NCBI RefSeq assembly: GCF_021556615.1
Contig: NZ_JAKGGD010000006.1
Location: forward strand, 62,001-126,000
Reading direction: 5' to 3'
Length of the DNA stretch: 64,000 nt
From: Paracoccus salsus
GTDB taxonomy: Bacteria > Pseudomonadota > Alphaproteobacteria > Rhodobacterales > Rhodobacteraceae
Part shown: positions 17,146 to 25,172 of the stretch, in pieces
Layout of the letters: the number at the start of each line of letters is the position of its first letter
Position numbering within the stretch: the first letter of the stretch is position 1
Position numbers and translations under genes: made by a program
Notes under the pieces: generated by a model
Databases searched by the model: none
What the model was told of the DNA's origin: nothing
What the model saw: only the letters and a program-made list of their open reading frames with translations

Positions 17146-17961
17146 ATGCACATGCCGATCAAACCCTCGCAGGCGCTGCTGGCGGCGCTGGCCTTCATCG
17201 CCGCGCCGGCCTTCGCCCAGGACACCGATCCAGCCGCGCCTTCGGGCGAAAGCGAAACCTCGACCCAGCAGCCGGTCGCGACCGAAGCGGCGCCCGATGC
17301 GTCTGCCGAGGATGGCGCTGCCGCGAACACTGCCGCCCCGGCCGAAGACACCGCCGCCCCGGCCGAAGACACCGCCGCCCCGGCCGCAGAGCAGACGCCG
17401 GAGGCCGAGACAGAAGACGAGGCTGCTGCGCCCGCCCCGGAAGAAACCGCTTCGGATGAGCCCGCGATCGGCAGCTATTATGTGAAATCGACCGACCAGG
17501 ACTGGACCACGCGCTGCATCAGGACCGATGAGATCAAGGACCCGTGCGAACTTTACCAGCTGATGAAGGATTCCGAGGGCAACTCGGTTGCCGAGTTGAC
17601 CCTGATCCCGCTGGCGAACGGCGATGTTGCCGCCGGCGCGACGCTTGTCGCTCCGCTTGAGACCGACCTGGTCGAGGGCCTCGGCTTCGCGGTCGACAGC
17701 GGCAAGCCACGCGGCTATCCGTTCAGCTTCTGCGCGCCGGTCGGATGCGTTTCGCGCATGGGCTTCACCAAGGCGGAACTGACCGGGTTGAAGCGCGGAG
17801 CCAAGGCGACCGTCACGCTGCTTCCCTTCGGCGGGGACCCCAAGAAGCCGGTCGAGCTGACGCTGTCGCTGTCCGGATTCACGGCCTCGTTCGACGCGCT
17901 GTCGGAATATGCTGCTGCACAGCCCGCACCGGCTGCCGAAGCCGAACCGGCCAGCGAATAG
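17146..17961 (+). CDS. Invasion-associated locus B (IalB) family protein
   Basis: Exported protein of 271 residues. A signal peptide (SQALLAALAFIAAPAFAQ) is followed by an acidic Ala/Pro/Glu/Thr-rich spacer to about residue 105 and then the IalB domain. That domain begins near STDQDWTTRCI and has paired cysteines in TTRCIRTDEIKDPCELYQ and FSFCAPVGCVSRMGF. IalB proteins are periplasmic or outer-membrane-linked, first described in Bartonella. Here it is a housekeeping envelope protein of unknown role. Two ATGs compete: 17146, only 4 nt after AGGGA, and 17152 with better spacing. Confidence 0.85.
   Translation: MHMPIKPSQALLAALAFIAAPAFAQDTDPAAPSGESETSTQQPVATEAAPDASAEDGAAANTAAPAEDTAAPAEDTAAPAAEQTPEAETEDEAAAPAPEETASDEPAIGSYYVKSTDQDWTTRCIRTDEIKDPCELYQLMKDSEGNSVAELTLIPLANGDVAAGATLVAPLETDLVEGLGFAVDSGKPRGYPFSFCAPVGCVSRMGFTKAELTGLKRGAKATVTLLPFGGDPKKPVELTLSLSGFTASFDALSEYAAAQPAPAAEAEPASE
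17332..17387 (+). repeat. 21-bp tandem repeat inside the IalB-family gene
   Basis: Two identical 21-nt units (17332-17352 and 17353-17373) and a partial third encode AAPAEDT repeats in the low-complexity spacer. The copy number could vary in frame. Confidence 0.9.
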
Positions 17962-18003
17962 GCAAGAAGACAGAGGCCGCCCGTTTCCGGCGGAACGACC
18001 AGG

Positions 18004-18023
18004 CCGCGCCCTTTCGGGCGCGG
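18004..18023. terminator. Terminator-like hairpin between convergent ialB-like gene and fabF-like gene
   Basis: CCGCGCCC and GGGCGCGG form a perfect 8-bp stem with loop TTTC. The T content downstream on the plus strand is moderate (TGATTCGTTTC). It probably ends the plus-strand gene. Confidence 0.55.
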
Positions 18024-18046
18024 TGATTCGTTTCAGGCGTCTTCGA

Positions 18047-19342
18047 TCAGACCCGCCGCAGCGCGATCACCGCGTTCAGGCCTCCGAAGGCGAAGGCGTT
18101 CGACAGCACCGCATCGACCTTGGCGTCGCGTGCCTCGTTGGGAACCACGTCCAGCGCGCATTCCGGGTCAGGTTCCTGATAACCGATGGTCGGGGCGATC
18201 ACCCCGTCGCGCAGCGCCATGATGCAGGCCAGCAATTCGACCGCGCCGGTCCCGCCGATCAGATGACCATGCATCGACTTGGTGGACGATATCATCAGCC
18301 GGTCGGCATGATGGCCGAACGCATGCGCGACCGCGGCACACTCGGTCTTGTCGTTCGCCGCAGTGCCGGTGCCGTGGGCGTTGATGTAGCCGATCTGTTC
18401 CGGGGCCAGCCCGGCATCGTGCAGCGCGCCGGTGATCGCGCGCTCGGCACCCTGCGCCGACGGCATGACGATATCCTGCGCGTCGGACGACATCGCGAAT
18501 CCGACCACCTCCGCCAGGATATCGGCGCCGCGCGCCCTTGCATGATCGTAATCCTCGAACACGAAAACCCCCGCGCCCTCGCCCTGGACCATGCCATTGC
18601 GGTTCGCGCTGAAGGGCCGGCAGGCATCCTTGGACATGACCCTGAGACCTTCCCACGCCTTGACGCCGCCAAAGCACAGCATCGCCTCGGACCCGCCGGT
18701 CAACATCACCTGTGCCGCGCCGGAGCGGACCATCTGGAACGCCAGACCCATCGCATGGTTGGAACTGGCGCAGGCGGTTGCGACCGTGAAGGACGGACCG
18801 CGCAGCCCGAACTCGATCGAGGTGTGGCTGGCGGCCGCATTGTTCATCAGCTTGGGCACCACGAACGGATGCACACGATTCTTTCCCTCCTCGTAGACCG
18901 CCCGGTAATTTTCGTCCCAGGTGTTCAGGCCGCCCCCGGCCGTGCCCAGAATGACGCCCGAGCGCAGCCCCAGCGCGCCCTCGAATTCCAGCCCGGACTG
19001 CGCCACCGCCTGCTTGGCCGCAAGCAGCGTGAACTGCGTGAACTTGTCATAGAGCAGGATCTGCTGACGGTTGAAGTAATCCTCGGGACGCCAGTCATGG
19101 ACCTGCGCGCCGATCTGGATCGACAGCCGATCCACGTCGCGAAAGTTCAGCGCGGTGATCCCGCAGCGGCCTTCGCGGAAGGCCGAAAGGGTCGAGGGAA
19201 CGTCGTGCCCAAGGGCGTTTATCGTGCCCGCCCCGGTGACCGCGACCCGACGCAGTCCCTGCGCTCCCTGCGGTGCGACCGTGTCGCCCGCAGCCCGCAC
19301 AGTCCGGGGCATCGTCTTCTTGCCGGATTTCTTCGGGCTCAT
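18047..19342 (-). CDS. Beta-ketoacyl-ACP synthase, FabF family
   Basis: Condensing enzyme of fatty acid elongation, 431 residues with a KAS II fold. The active-site cysteine is C191 in TVATACASSNHA, with histidines in YINAHGTGT and KSMHGHLIGG. An N-terminal extension of about 30 basic residues precedes RRVAVTGAGT. It overlaps the ACP gene by 4 nt (ATGA) and follows lpxD-ACP, so a role in making a special acyl chain, for example for lipid A, is likelier than bulk synthesis. That role is inferred. Confidence 0.9.
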   Translation of the reverse strand: MSPKKSGKKTMPRTVRAAGDTVAPQGAQGLRRVAVTGAGTINALGHDVPSTLSAFREGRCGITALNFRDVDRLSIQIGAQVHDWRPEDYFNRQQILLYDKFTQFTLLAAKQAVAQSGLEFEGALGLRSGVILGTAGGGLNTWDENYRAVYEEGKNRVHPFVVPKLMNNAAASHTSIEFGLRGPSFTVATACASSNHAMGLAFQMVRSGAAQVMLTGGSEAMLCFGGVKAWEGLRVMSKDACRPFSANRNGMVQGEGAGVFVFEDYDHARARGADILAEVVGFAMSSDAQDIVMPSAQGAERAITGALHDAGLAPEQIGYINAHGTGTAANDKTECAAVAHAFGHHADRLMISSTKSMHGHLIGGTGAVELLACIMALRDGVIAPTIGYQEPDPECALDVVPNEARDAKVDAVLSNAFAFGGLNAVIALRRV

Positions 19343-19605
19343 GCAGCCTTCTGCGACACCAGGCGTTCGACCGCCGCGATGATCGTACCCATGTTGGTGA
19401 TATCGAAATCCGATTTCTCGGGTTCGTTGGCGTTGAAGGGAATCGAGATGTCGAACTCCTCCTCCAGCGCAAAGATCGACTCGACCAGCCCAAGACTGTC
19501 GATTCCCAGGTCCTCGGGCGTGGCGTCCTCGCTGACCTGGTCAGCTTCCAGCATCGCCTGCTCGGCGATGATGGCCTTGATGCGGTATCTGATCGTATTG
19601 GTCAT
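19339..19605 (-). CDS. Acyl carrier protein (specialised)
   Basis: An 88-residue acyl carrier protein. The phosphopantetheine attachment site is S37 in GIDSLGLVE, followed by the acidic helix IFALEEEFDI. Between helices II and III it has an insert (NANEPEKSDFD) longer than in the housekeeping AcpP. That insert and its place between lpxD and a second fabF suggest a dedicated carrier, comparable in idea to rhizobial AcpXL. AGGAGG lies 6 nt before the ATG at 19605. Confidence 0.9.
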   Translation of the reverse strand: MTNTIRYRIKAIIAEQAMLEADQVSEDATPEDLGIDSLGLVESIFALEEEFDISIPFNANEPEKSDFDITNMGTIIAAVERLVSQKAA

Positions 19606-19617
19606 GGAGCCTCCTGC

Positions 19618-20724
19618 TCAGCCCTTTTCCAACAGCCGTGTAACAGTTTCCTGAAGCTTTGCTAGCTGTTGTGCGAAACGCGGCAGACGCCGCATGGCCT
19701 TCTGAATTTCCATCTGCGTGTCCATCTTCACGGCCGGGTGTCCCAGGATGACACGGCCCGCCGGTACACGGCTGAAGATCTTGGTCGCACCACCGGCTAT
19801 CACATCATCGCCGATCTCGATATTGTCGGAAACGCCGCACTGTCCGGCAAGCACGACCCGATTGCCGATCCGCGACGAGCCGGCGATGCCCACATGCCCG
19901 CACAGCAGGCAGTCCTGGCCAACAACGACATTATGGCCAAGCTGCACGAGGTTGTCGATCTTTGTCCCCGATCCGACAGTGGTCGCGCGAATGGTGCCTC
20001 GGTCGATGGTTGCATTGGCGCCGATCTCGACGTCGTCGCCCAGATCCACCCCGCCAAGCGAATGGATGCGGGTCCAGTGCTGGGCCTTGATGCCTTCGCG
20101 CGCACCCAGGGTCCGACGAATCTCCTCGATGCCGGATTCCTCGGGTGTCACGAACGAGAATCCGTCACCGCCGATCACGGCACCCGATTGCAGGATCAGC
20201 CGATCCCCGGCACGCACGCCATGCGCGATGCGGGCACCGGGATGGATCAGGGCCTGTTCGCCGATCACGCTGCCGCGCCCGATCGAGACATGCGCCCCGA
20301 TGCGTGCGCCGGCGCCGATCCGGACATCCGCGCCGATCACCACGAACGGACCGATCGCGGCATCCCCGGCGACGCTGGCCGACGGATCGATGATCGCGCT
20401 GCCATGAATGCCGGGGGCGATATCGGGGCCGGTGTCGAATTCCCGCGTCAGGCCCGCCATCAGCACTCGCGGCCGTGGTGCGAAGATCGCGGCCTTCAGC
20501 CCATAGTTTTCCGGCTGCATGCCCTCGGCCAGAATCGCCATGCTGCCGGGTTTCAGGGCGCGCGCGTATTTGTCCGCCATGGCCAGCGCGATGATGCCGC
20601 CCTCGGCGCCTGCGGGTTCGGTTGCCGCCGGCTCTGCGGCGCCGGTCACCTTCAATGTCTCGTCGCCCCAGCAGCGCGCATCCAGCGCGCGGGCCAAATC
20701 ACCGACGGTCACGGATTTCGTCAT
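19618..20724 (-). CDS. lpxD: UDP-3-O-acylglucosamine N-acyltransferase LpxD
   Basis: Third enzyme of lipid A synthesis; it adds a 3-hydroxyacyl chain from ACP to UDP-3-O-acyl-glucosamine. The 368-residue protein has an N-terminal uridine-binding domain (MTKSVTVGDLARALDARCWG) and a left-handed beta helix of hexapeptide repeats from about residue 110 (for example IGPFVVIGADVRIGAGARIG), then a helical C-terminus. The start at 20724 has AGAGGG upstream; the longer open frame to 20877 has no LpxD character and overlaps the upstream transpeptidase gene. lpxD leads the lpxD-ACP-fabF operon here, not the usual bamA-lpxD-fabZ-lpxA cluster. Confidence 0.93.
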   Translation of the reverse strand: MTKSVTVGDLARALDARCWGDETLKVTGAAEPAATEPAGAEGGIIALAMADKYARALKPGSMAILAEGMQPENYGLKAAIFAPRPRVLMAGLTREFDTGPDIAPGIHGSAIIDPSASVAGDAAIGPFVVIGADVRIGAGARIGAHVSIGRGSVIGEQALIHPGARIAHGVRAGDRLILQSGAVIGGDGFSFVTPEESGIEEIRRTLGAREGIKAQHWTRIHSLGGVDLGDDVEIGANATIDRGTIRATTVGSGTKIDNLVQLGHNVVVGQDCLLCGHVGIAGSSRIGNRVVLAGQCGVSDNIEIGDDVIAGGATKIFSRVPAGRVILGHPAVKMDTQMEIQKAMRRLPRFAQQLAKLQETVTRLLEKG

Positions 20725-20746
20725 CGCACCCTCTTTCGAGCGCGAT

Positions 20747-22381
20747 CTAATCGCTTTCGCGGCCCAAATCCAGTGCGGCCTTCTGCAAACGATCCCAGAC
20801 GGCCGCATCGCGCCCGTAGATGTCGTCAAAGAACCGGATCTGGCCGGACGCGTCGGGGTAGGCGGTGAAGTAGACAAGATGCACGGGCAGCTCGGGTGTC
20901 AGCGCCAGCCAGGTCTCGCGGCCGCTGTCCAGGGCACGCTGAAACAGGCCAAGCGGATCGGCGCTTTGCGCCGAAAGCAGGTGAGCGGCCAGATCGAAGG
21001 GATCGCCCACCCGGACACAGCCATGCGAATAGGCGCGCCGGGCGTTGCCGAACAGATGCTTGGTCGGCGTATCGTGCAGATAGATGTTCCAAGGGTTCGG
21101 GAAGATGAACTTCACCAGCCCCAGCGCATTGTCTTCGCTGGGTTTCTGCCGCATGCGATACGGAAAGCTGCCGGCGTCATAGCGCGAGAAGTCGATCCTG
21201 TCGCGCGACACGACCTTGCCCTGGCCATCCACGATGTCGAGATGAGGCACCGCATAGCGGTTGGCCTTCAGTCGCGGCAGGTATTCCCTGACGGTGATCG
21301 ACCGCGGCACATTCCAGCGCGGATTGACCACGACATATTCCATCCGGTCAGAGAATTCGGGCGTCCGCATGTCGTGGTCGGTCTTGCCGACCACCACCCG
21401 TGTCCGGAACACCTCTGTCCCGCCATCCATGATCCGCGCGACGAATTCGGGAATGTTGACCCAGACGTGGCGGGCCTGCAGATCGTCGTCGGCCATCCAT
21501 CGCATCCGCTCAAGCGCGACGGTGATCGCGCGACTGCGCCTGTCATCGGCGGCACCCGCATCCCCGTTCAGCCGGGCGATCGTGTTGGGCCCGGCGATGC
21601 CGTCGGCCTGCAAGCCGACGGCGGCCTGGTAGCGGGCCACCGCCTCTGACAGGGCGGCATCGTAGAGCCGCGGATCAACGGATGGGGCCCAGAAGCCGAT
21701 GCTTTCCAGGCGCGCGCGCAGCGGTTCGACCCCGTCGCCGCGCATCCCGACCCGCCACAATGCCGAGGGCACGCGCGGCAGATCGGCGGGCACCGTCAGG
21801 TCCTCGAACCCGGCAAGCGCGCGTTGCAGGGCGAGATAGTCCGGGTGCTGCGGAGAAAGCCCGGCCAGAAAGGCCCGCGGATCGGGCGCGTGCACAAAGT
21901 CACGCATGAGACGGGCGGCGTCCGGGCGCGCAACGCTGCGATGGATCTGAGGGTCCGCGTCCGAGGGGCGGATCGCCCCGCCGGTCATGTCGCGCAGATA
22001 GCGCAGCAAAGCCCGCGCATGAAGCAGTTCGGCCTCAAGCCCCTGCCCCGCCGATGAAAGCTCTTCGGGCCGGTATCTTGCGGCAGGCAGGCCATGGCTC
22101 GGTGCGGCGGCGACCGCCTCGTGCAGCGCGGCCCGCAAGGCAGCACCATCCGTGCCCTGAAAGATGGGCTTGAGCCCGTTGCTTCCATAGAACGCCGCAA
22201 GCTGAGGCGCGCCGGCGACGCTTTCGGCGAGGGCCATTTCTTCGGGATGGAAGGTCAGTTGTGGCGCCATTGCAACGCCGGCCCCACGGCCTGACACGAG
22301 CGATGCCTGAGCGGACGCAGGTTCGGGCAGGCCGCCAAGCACGACGAGAGCCAGAACGGCAGGTGTCAGGGACAAACGCAT
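20747..22381 (-). CDS. L,D-transpeptidase, YcbB/LdtD type
   Basis: Periplasmic murein cross-linking enzyme of 544 residues. The order is a signal peptide (about 1-24), a scaffold region, a peptidoglycan-binding-like segment around 215-275 (VARYQAAVGLQADGIAGPNT) and the YkuD catalytic domain from about 300. The nucleophile is C455 in YSHGCVRVGD. The start at 22381 is chosen for the signal peptide and the GAGG upstream. It ends 22 nt before the lpxD start codon and may be cotranscribed with it. It is divergent from a DUF882 gene, echoing the ycbB-ycbK pairing in E. coli. Confidence 0.9.
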   Translation of the reverse strand: MRLSLTPAVLALVVLGGLPEPASAQASLVSGRGAGVAMAPQLTFHPEEMALAESVAGAPQLAAFYGSNGLKPIFQGTDGAALRAALHEAVAAAPSHGLPAARYRPEELSSAGQGLEAELLHARALLRYLRDMTGGAIRPSDADPQIHRSVARPDAARLMRDFVHAPDPRAFLAGLSPQHPDYLALQRALAGFEDLTVPADLPRVPSALWRVGMRGDGVEPLRARLESIGFWAPSVDPRLYDAALSEAVARYQAAVGLQADGIAGPNTIARLNGDAGAADDRRSRAITVALERMRWMADDDLQARHVWVNIPEFVARIMDGGTEVFRTRVVVGKTDHDMRTPEFSDRMEYVVVNPRWNVPRSITVREYLPRLKANRYAVPHLDIVDGQGKVVSRDRIDFSRYDAGSFPYRMRQKPSEDNALGLVKFIFPNPWNIYLHDTPTKHLFGNARRAYSHGCVRVGDPFDLAAHLLSAQSADPLGLFQRALDSGRETWLALTPELPVHLVYFTAYPDASGQIRFFDDIYGRDAAVWDRLQKAALDLGRESD

Positions 22382-22682
22382 CACAACCTCGGAAAAACCG
22401 GATTTTATGATGCCATCGCCGCAGGGCATCCGCCAGCGGACCGGCACAATCTTAGCGAGTTTGCCGCCTCGGGTTGCGGCGAAGACACAGCCTGAAACCA
22501 AAACGTCACGGTGGCGTCGATCGGCGGGATTCTGCCTATGCGGGTAAAATCCTGCGGCATCGGGTACGAAAACTGTTCCTCGACACACGATCTTTTGACA
22601 TATTGTTAGGAAGTTGGGGATAAACCCGACGAAGTCGCGCCAGAACGCGGCGACCAGAATGAAGCAGGACAGGCGATCCGAC
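22382..22682. other. Divergent region between the L,D-transpeptidase and DUF882 genes
   Basis: These 301 bp hold the promoter at 22595-22624 for the plus-strand gene. No equally clear promoter is seen for the transpeptidase, and no operator or RNA structure was recognised. Confidence 0.5.
22595..22624 (+). promoter_or_regulatory. Sigma-70 promoter upstream of the DUF882 gene
   Basis: A perfect TTGACA (22595-22600) and GATAAA (22619-22624) are spaced by 18 bp, about 60 nt before the start codon at 22683. Confidence 0.6.
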
Positions 22683-23243
22683 ATGACAATGAATCTTCTA
22701 TCGCGCCGCGGCATCCTTGGTGTGTTCGCAGCAACAGGCGTGGCCGCCGCTCCGGTGATGGCCAACGCATTCGGCTTTCTTCGCGGGGCGGGCGACATGC
22801 GGCGTATCCGCATGTATAGCGGCCGGACCGGCGAAAGCCTCGACACCGTGTATTGGGTCGATGGCAAATACATCCGCGAAGCCCTGAACGAAATCAACAT
22901 CTTCATGCGCGACTGGCGGACCGGGACGGCAATCGGGATCGACCCGCGCGCCATCGACGTTGCCGCCGCCTCGCACCGGTTGCTGCAGACCAACGAACCC
23001 TACATGATGCTGTCGGGCTATCGATCCCCCCAGACCAATGCCATGCTGCGCCGCAGCTCTGGCGGGGTTGCCAGGAACTCGCTGCACATGACCGGCAAGG
23101 CCGCCGATCTGCGGCTCAAGTCGCGCTCGGTCGGTCAGATGTTCCAGGCCGCGAAAGCCTGCAATGCCGGGGGCGTGGGCAAATACAGCCGGTCGAATTT
23201 CGTCCACATGGATTGCGGTCCGGTCCGCACCTGGGGCGCCTGA
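22683..23243 (+). CDS. DUF882 (YcbK-like, peptidase M15 fold) protein with Tat signal
   Basis: A 186-residue exported protein. The N-terminus LLSRRGILGVFAATGVAAA has the twin-arginine pattern, so export through Tat is likely. The M15-type metallopeptidase fold is shown by LSGYRSPQTNAM, the SLHMTGKAADLR zinc-site motif and NFVHMDCGPVRTW near the C-terminus. Family members probably trim or bind peptidoglycan. Pairing with an L,D-transpeptidase supports a wall role. Start at 22683; a further ATG lies 6 nt downstream. Confidence 0.85.
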   Translation: MTMNLLSRRGILGVFAATGVAAAPVMANAFGFLRGAGDMRRIRMYSGRTGESLDTVYWVDGKYIREALNEINIFMRDWRTGTAIGIDPRAIDVAAASHRLLQTNEPYMMLSGYRSPQTNAMLRRSSGGVARNSLHMTGKAADLRLKSRSVGQMFQAAKACNAGGVGKYSRSNFVHMDCGPVRTWGA

Positions 23244-23433
23244 AGCGCGCAGCCCGAAGACATGTGCCGCTGCCCGCCTTGTCCTGCGCGGGCGGCGTGT
23301 TTCTGCTTGATGTCTCAGCCGATTCAGTGCTTTGGCTCAGGTGACGCAAACGCACGAATGCTTGACGCCGCTTGCCCCTCCGGGAACGCTGTGCTGCACT
23401 CGGCCCACCAGCAGATCGGACGACCCCCAGGAC

Positions 23434-24030
23434 ATGAGCCCACAGACAACCCGCCGCTTTCGCACAGCCAAGAAAATTCAGGCGGCCGCCGTCGCGCTTG
23501 CGGTCCGGGACGGGCTCTCCAACGTCACCACCGAGGCGATCGCCCGCGAAGCCGGGATCAGCACCCGCACCTTCTTCAACTATTACCCCTACAAGGAAGC
23601 CGCGCTGGCCGGCCCTCCGCCCGACTACCCGTCCGAGGCGGCCGAACGATTCGTGGCAGGCAGCGGCTCGCTCATCGATGATCTGGAACAGTTGATCGAG
23701 GCGCATCTCGCCCGCTTCCTGTCCGAGCGCGAGATGTTGGCGCACATGTTTCGCCTGGCCGAGACCGACGCCAAGCTTGGGGCCTTGCGAAACAGCGCCG
23801 TGATGGCGCGTCGGGCGCAGATGCGCGAATTGCTGAGCCGCCGGATGCCGCGCGCGGACGGTCGCATGGTCGAGATCCTGGCAGCCGCGATCATCGCCGC
23901 GACGAACGCCGCCACCAAGGACTGGCTTTCCGGCGAAAGGAACGACTTCATCGCCGCCGCGCGCCACAATCTGGCATTGATCCTGCCCGCAGCCGAAATG
24001 CTGAAATCCACGACGGGCCGCGCCCTCTAG
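23434..24030 (+). CDS. TetR-family transcriptional regulator
   Basis: A 198-residue regulator with the TetR helix-turn-helix at about residues 10-55 (TTEAIAREAGISTRTFFNYYPYKEAAL). The C-terminal ligand domain has no recognisable family. No transporter or enzyme is directly paired with it on the plus strand. Its stop codon overlaps the stop of the convergent rutR by 3 nt. The ATG at 23434 was preferred over an upstream TTG at 23332 on length and domain start. Confidence 0.8.
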   Translation: MSPQTTRRFRTAKKIQAAAVALAVRDGLSNVTTEAIAREAGISTRTFFNYYPYKEAALAGPPPDYPSEAAERFVAGSGSLIDDLEQLIEAHLARFLSEREMLAHMFRLAETDAKLGALRNSAVMARRAQMRELLSRRMPRADGRMVEILAAAIIAATNAATKDWLSGERNDFIAAARHNLALILPAAEMLKSTTGRAL

Positions 24031-24644
24031 GTCGCCAGCATCCGCCGGAACAGGTTTTCCAGGAACACCTGGGCCTCGGCATAGGGATCGTGGCCCGGTC
24101 CCAGAACCGCGCGCACCTGCACCTCGAAATCGGCGTAATGCTGGGTCAGCGCCCAGATCGAGAAGATCAGGTGATGCGGATCGACCTTGGCCAGCCTTCC
24201 CTCGTCGATCCATCCGGTCAGGACCGCGACGGTTTCATCGACAAGATCGCGCAGGCGCCCGCCCAGGATCTCGCTCAGATGCGGGGCGCCCTGAAGCACC
24301 TCATAGGCAAACAGGCGGCTTTCGCGGGGAAAGTCGCGCGACATGTCAAGCTTGGTCGAGACATAGCGCAGCACCTCGTCCAGCGGCTCGCCATCGGGAT
24401 CGAGGCTCAGCATCGGCGCCAGCCACAGATCCAGCAGCGCCGTCAGCAGAGTCTTGTGGATCTCGTCCTTCGAACCGAAATAATACAGCACGTTGGGCTT
24501 GGACAGGCCCGCCTCCTCGGCGATCTGGTCGATCGTCGCGCCGCGAAACCCGTTGGCGGAAAAGGCCGTCAGCGCGCCCTCCAGAATTCGTTCGCGGTTC
24601 CTTTGCTGGATCCGCGTGAGTTGAGGACCATTCTGATCTGTCAT
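24027..24644 (-). CDS. rutR: RutR-type TetR regulator of pyrimidine catabolism
   Basis: A 205-residue TetR protein. The helix-turn-helix region ATIDQIAEEAGLSKPNVLYYF and the C-terminal stretch HLIFSIWALTQHYADFEVQV closely follow E. coli RutR, the uracil/thymine-responsive repressor. It is divergent from the pyrimidine degradation genes, and a RutR-box palindrome lies in the shared upstream region. It most likely represses the catabolic operon until pyrimidines bind. Confidence 0.88.
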   Translation of the reverse strand: MTDQNGPQLTRIQQRNRERILEGALTAFSANGFRGATIDQIAEEAGLSKPNVLYYFGSKDEIHKTLLTALLDLWLAPMLSLDPDGEPLDEVLRYVSTKLDMSRDFPRESRLFAYEVLQGAPHLSEILGGRLRDLVDETVAVLTGWIDEGRLAKVDPHHLIFSIWALTQHYADFEVQVRAVLGPGHDPYAEAQVFLENLFRRMLAT

Positions 24645-24715
24645 CGCTCATCCCGCTCTGGCATGATCCTTTTCTGGGCAGCGGAACGTGATTTGTCACG
24701 CGCTGGTTTGAATGC

Positions 24716-24743
24716 TTGACTGAAAACATCCGCGTGCTAGCCT
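24716..24743 (+). promoter_or_regulatory. Promoter of the pyrimidine catabolic operon
   Basis: TTGACT (24716-24721) and TAGCCT (24738-24743), 16 bp apart, lie directly upstream of the RutR box. The operator would therefore cover the transcription start, as expected for repression. Confidence 0.5.
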
Positions 24744-24747
24744 CATC

Positions 24748-24763
24748 CTGACCATTTGGTCAA
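24748..24763 (+). promoter_or_regulatory. RutR operator (RutR box)
   Basis: CTGACCATTTGGTCAA matches the E. coli RutR box TTGACCA-NN-TGGTCAA at 13 of 14 fixed positions, and TGACCA/TGGTCA is a perfect inverted repeat. It lies between divergent rutR and the pyrimidine degradation genes, just after a promoter. Confidence 0.85.
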
Positions 24764-24782
24764 TATTCGCCGGGGTTCCTAG

Positions 24783-25079
24783 ATGCCGCTCGACCGCAAG
24801 CCCGCGCCAATGGATCTGCGCGCCTTCTGGACGCCCTGCACGGCGAATTTCAGGTCGGCCCCGCGCCTGCCGGTCGCGGCCAGCGGCATGCACGGCGCTG
24901 ACACGGACGCCCGGCCGCCTGGTCCGGGAACGTCCGGGCGGTGGTGCCGCAACGCCGGCCATACCCGCCTCCGCCTCACCGGCGCCATCATCGCCATGTC
25001 TCCGCCGCCGATCATCCGCAAGGCGCGGATCGCCGAACGGACAGGAACCCTCGCCGATGTCCGCGAGACCGCGTCCTGA
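24783..25079 (+). pseudogene. Internally deleted beta-alanine (omega-amino acid) aminotransferase remnant
   Basis: A 98-codon ORF right after the RutR box joins two ends of a class III aminotransferase. Codons 10-66 (MDLRAFWTPCTANF, SAPRLPVAASGM, GRWCRNAGHTR) resemble the N-terminus of omega-amino acid:pyruvate aminotransferases (the family reads like LRAFWMPFTANR, GLWCCNAGH). Codons about 64-97 (TGAIIAMSPPPIIRKARI, GTLADVRETA) resemble their last 35 residues (TGDIIALSPPLIIEKAQI). Some 340 residues between, including the PLP lysine and cofactor pocket, are missing, so it cannot be active. The frame is kept across the junction. In related bacteria this enzyme finishes uracil degradation by removing the amino group of beta-alanine. 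The comparison is from memory of the family. Confidence 0.72.
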
Positions 25080-25172
25080 ACCGCAGCGGTCGCCGGCTCC
25101 CGCGCACCGGTCGCCGCCCCATCACGCCGATTTCGCATCAAGACGGAACGGCCAGACAGGAAGGAAGACGAC

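Noticed and set aside
23332..23433. N-terminal extension of the TetR regulator from a TTG start
   Set aside because: It adds 34 residues without domain character and with an implausible start compared with the ATG at 23434.
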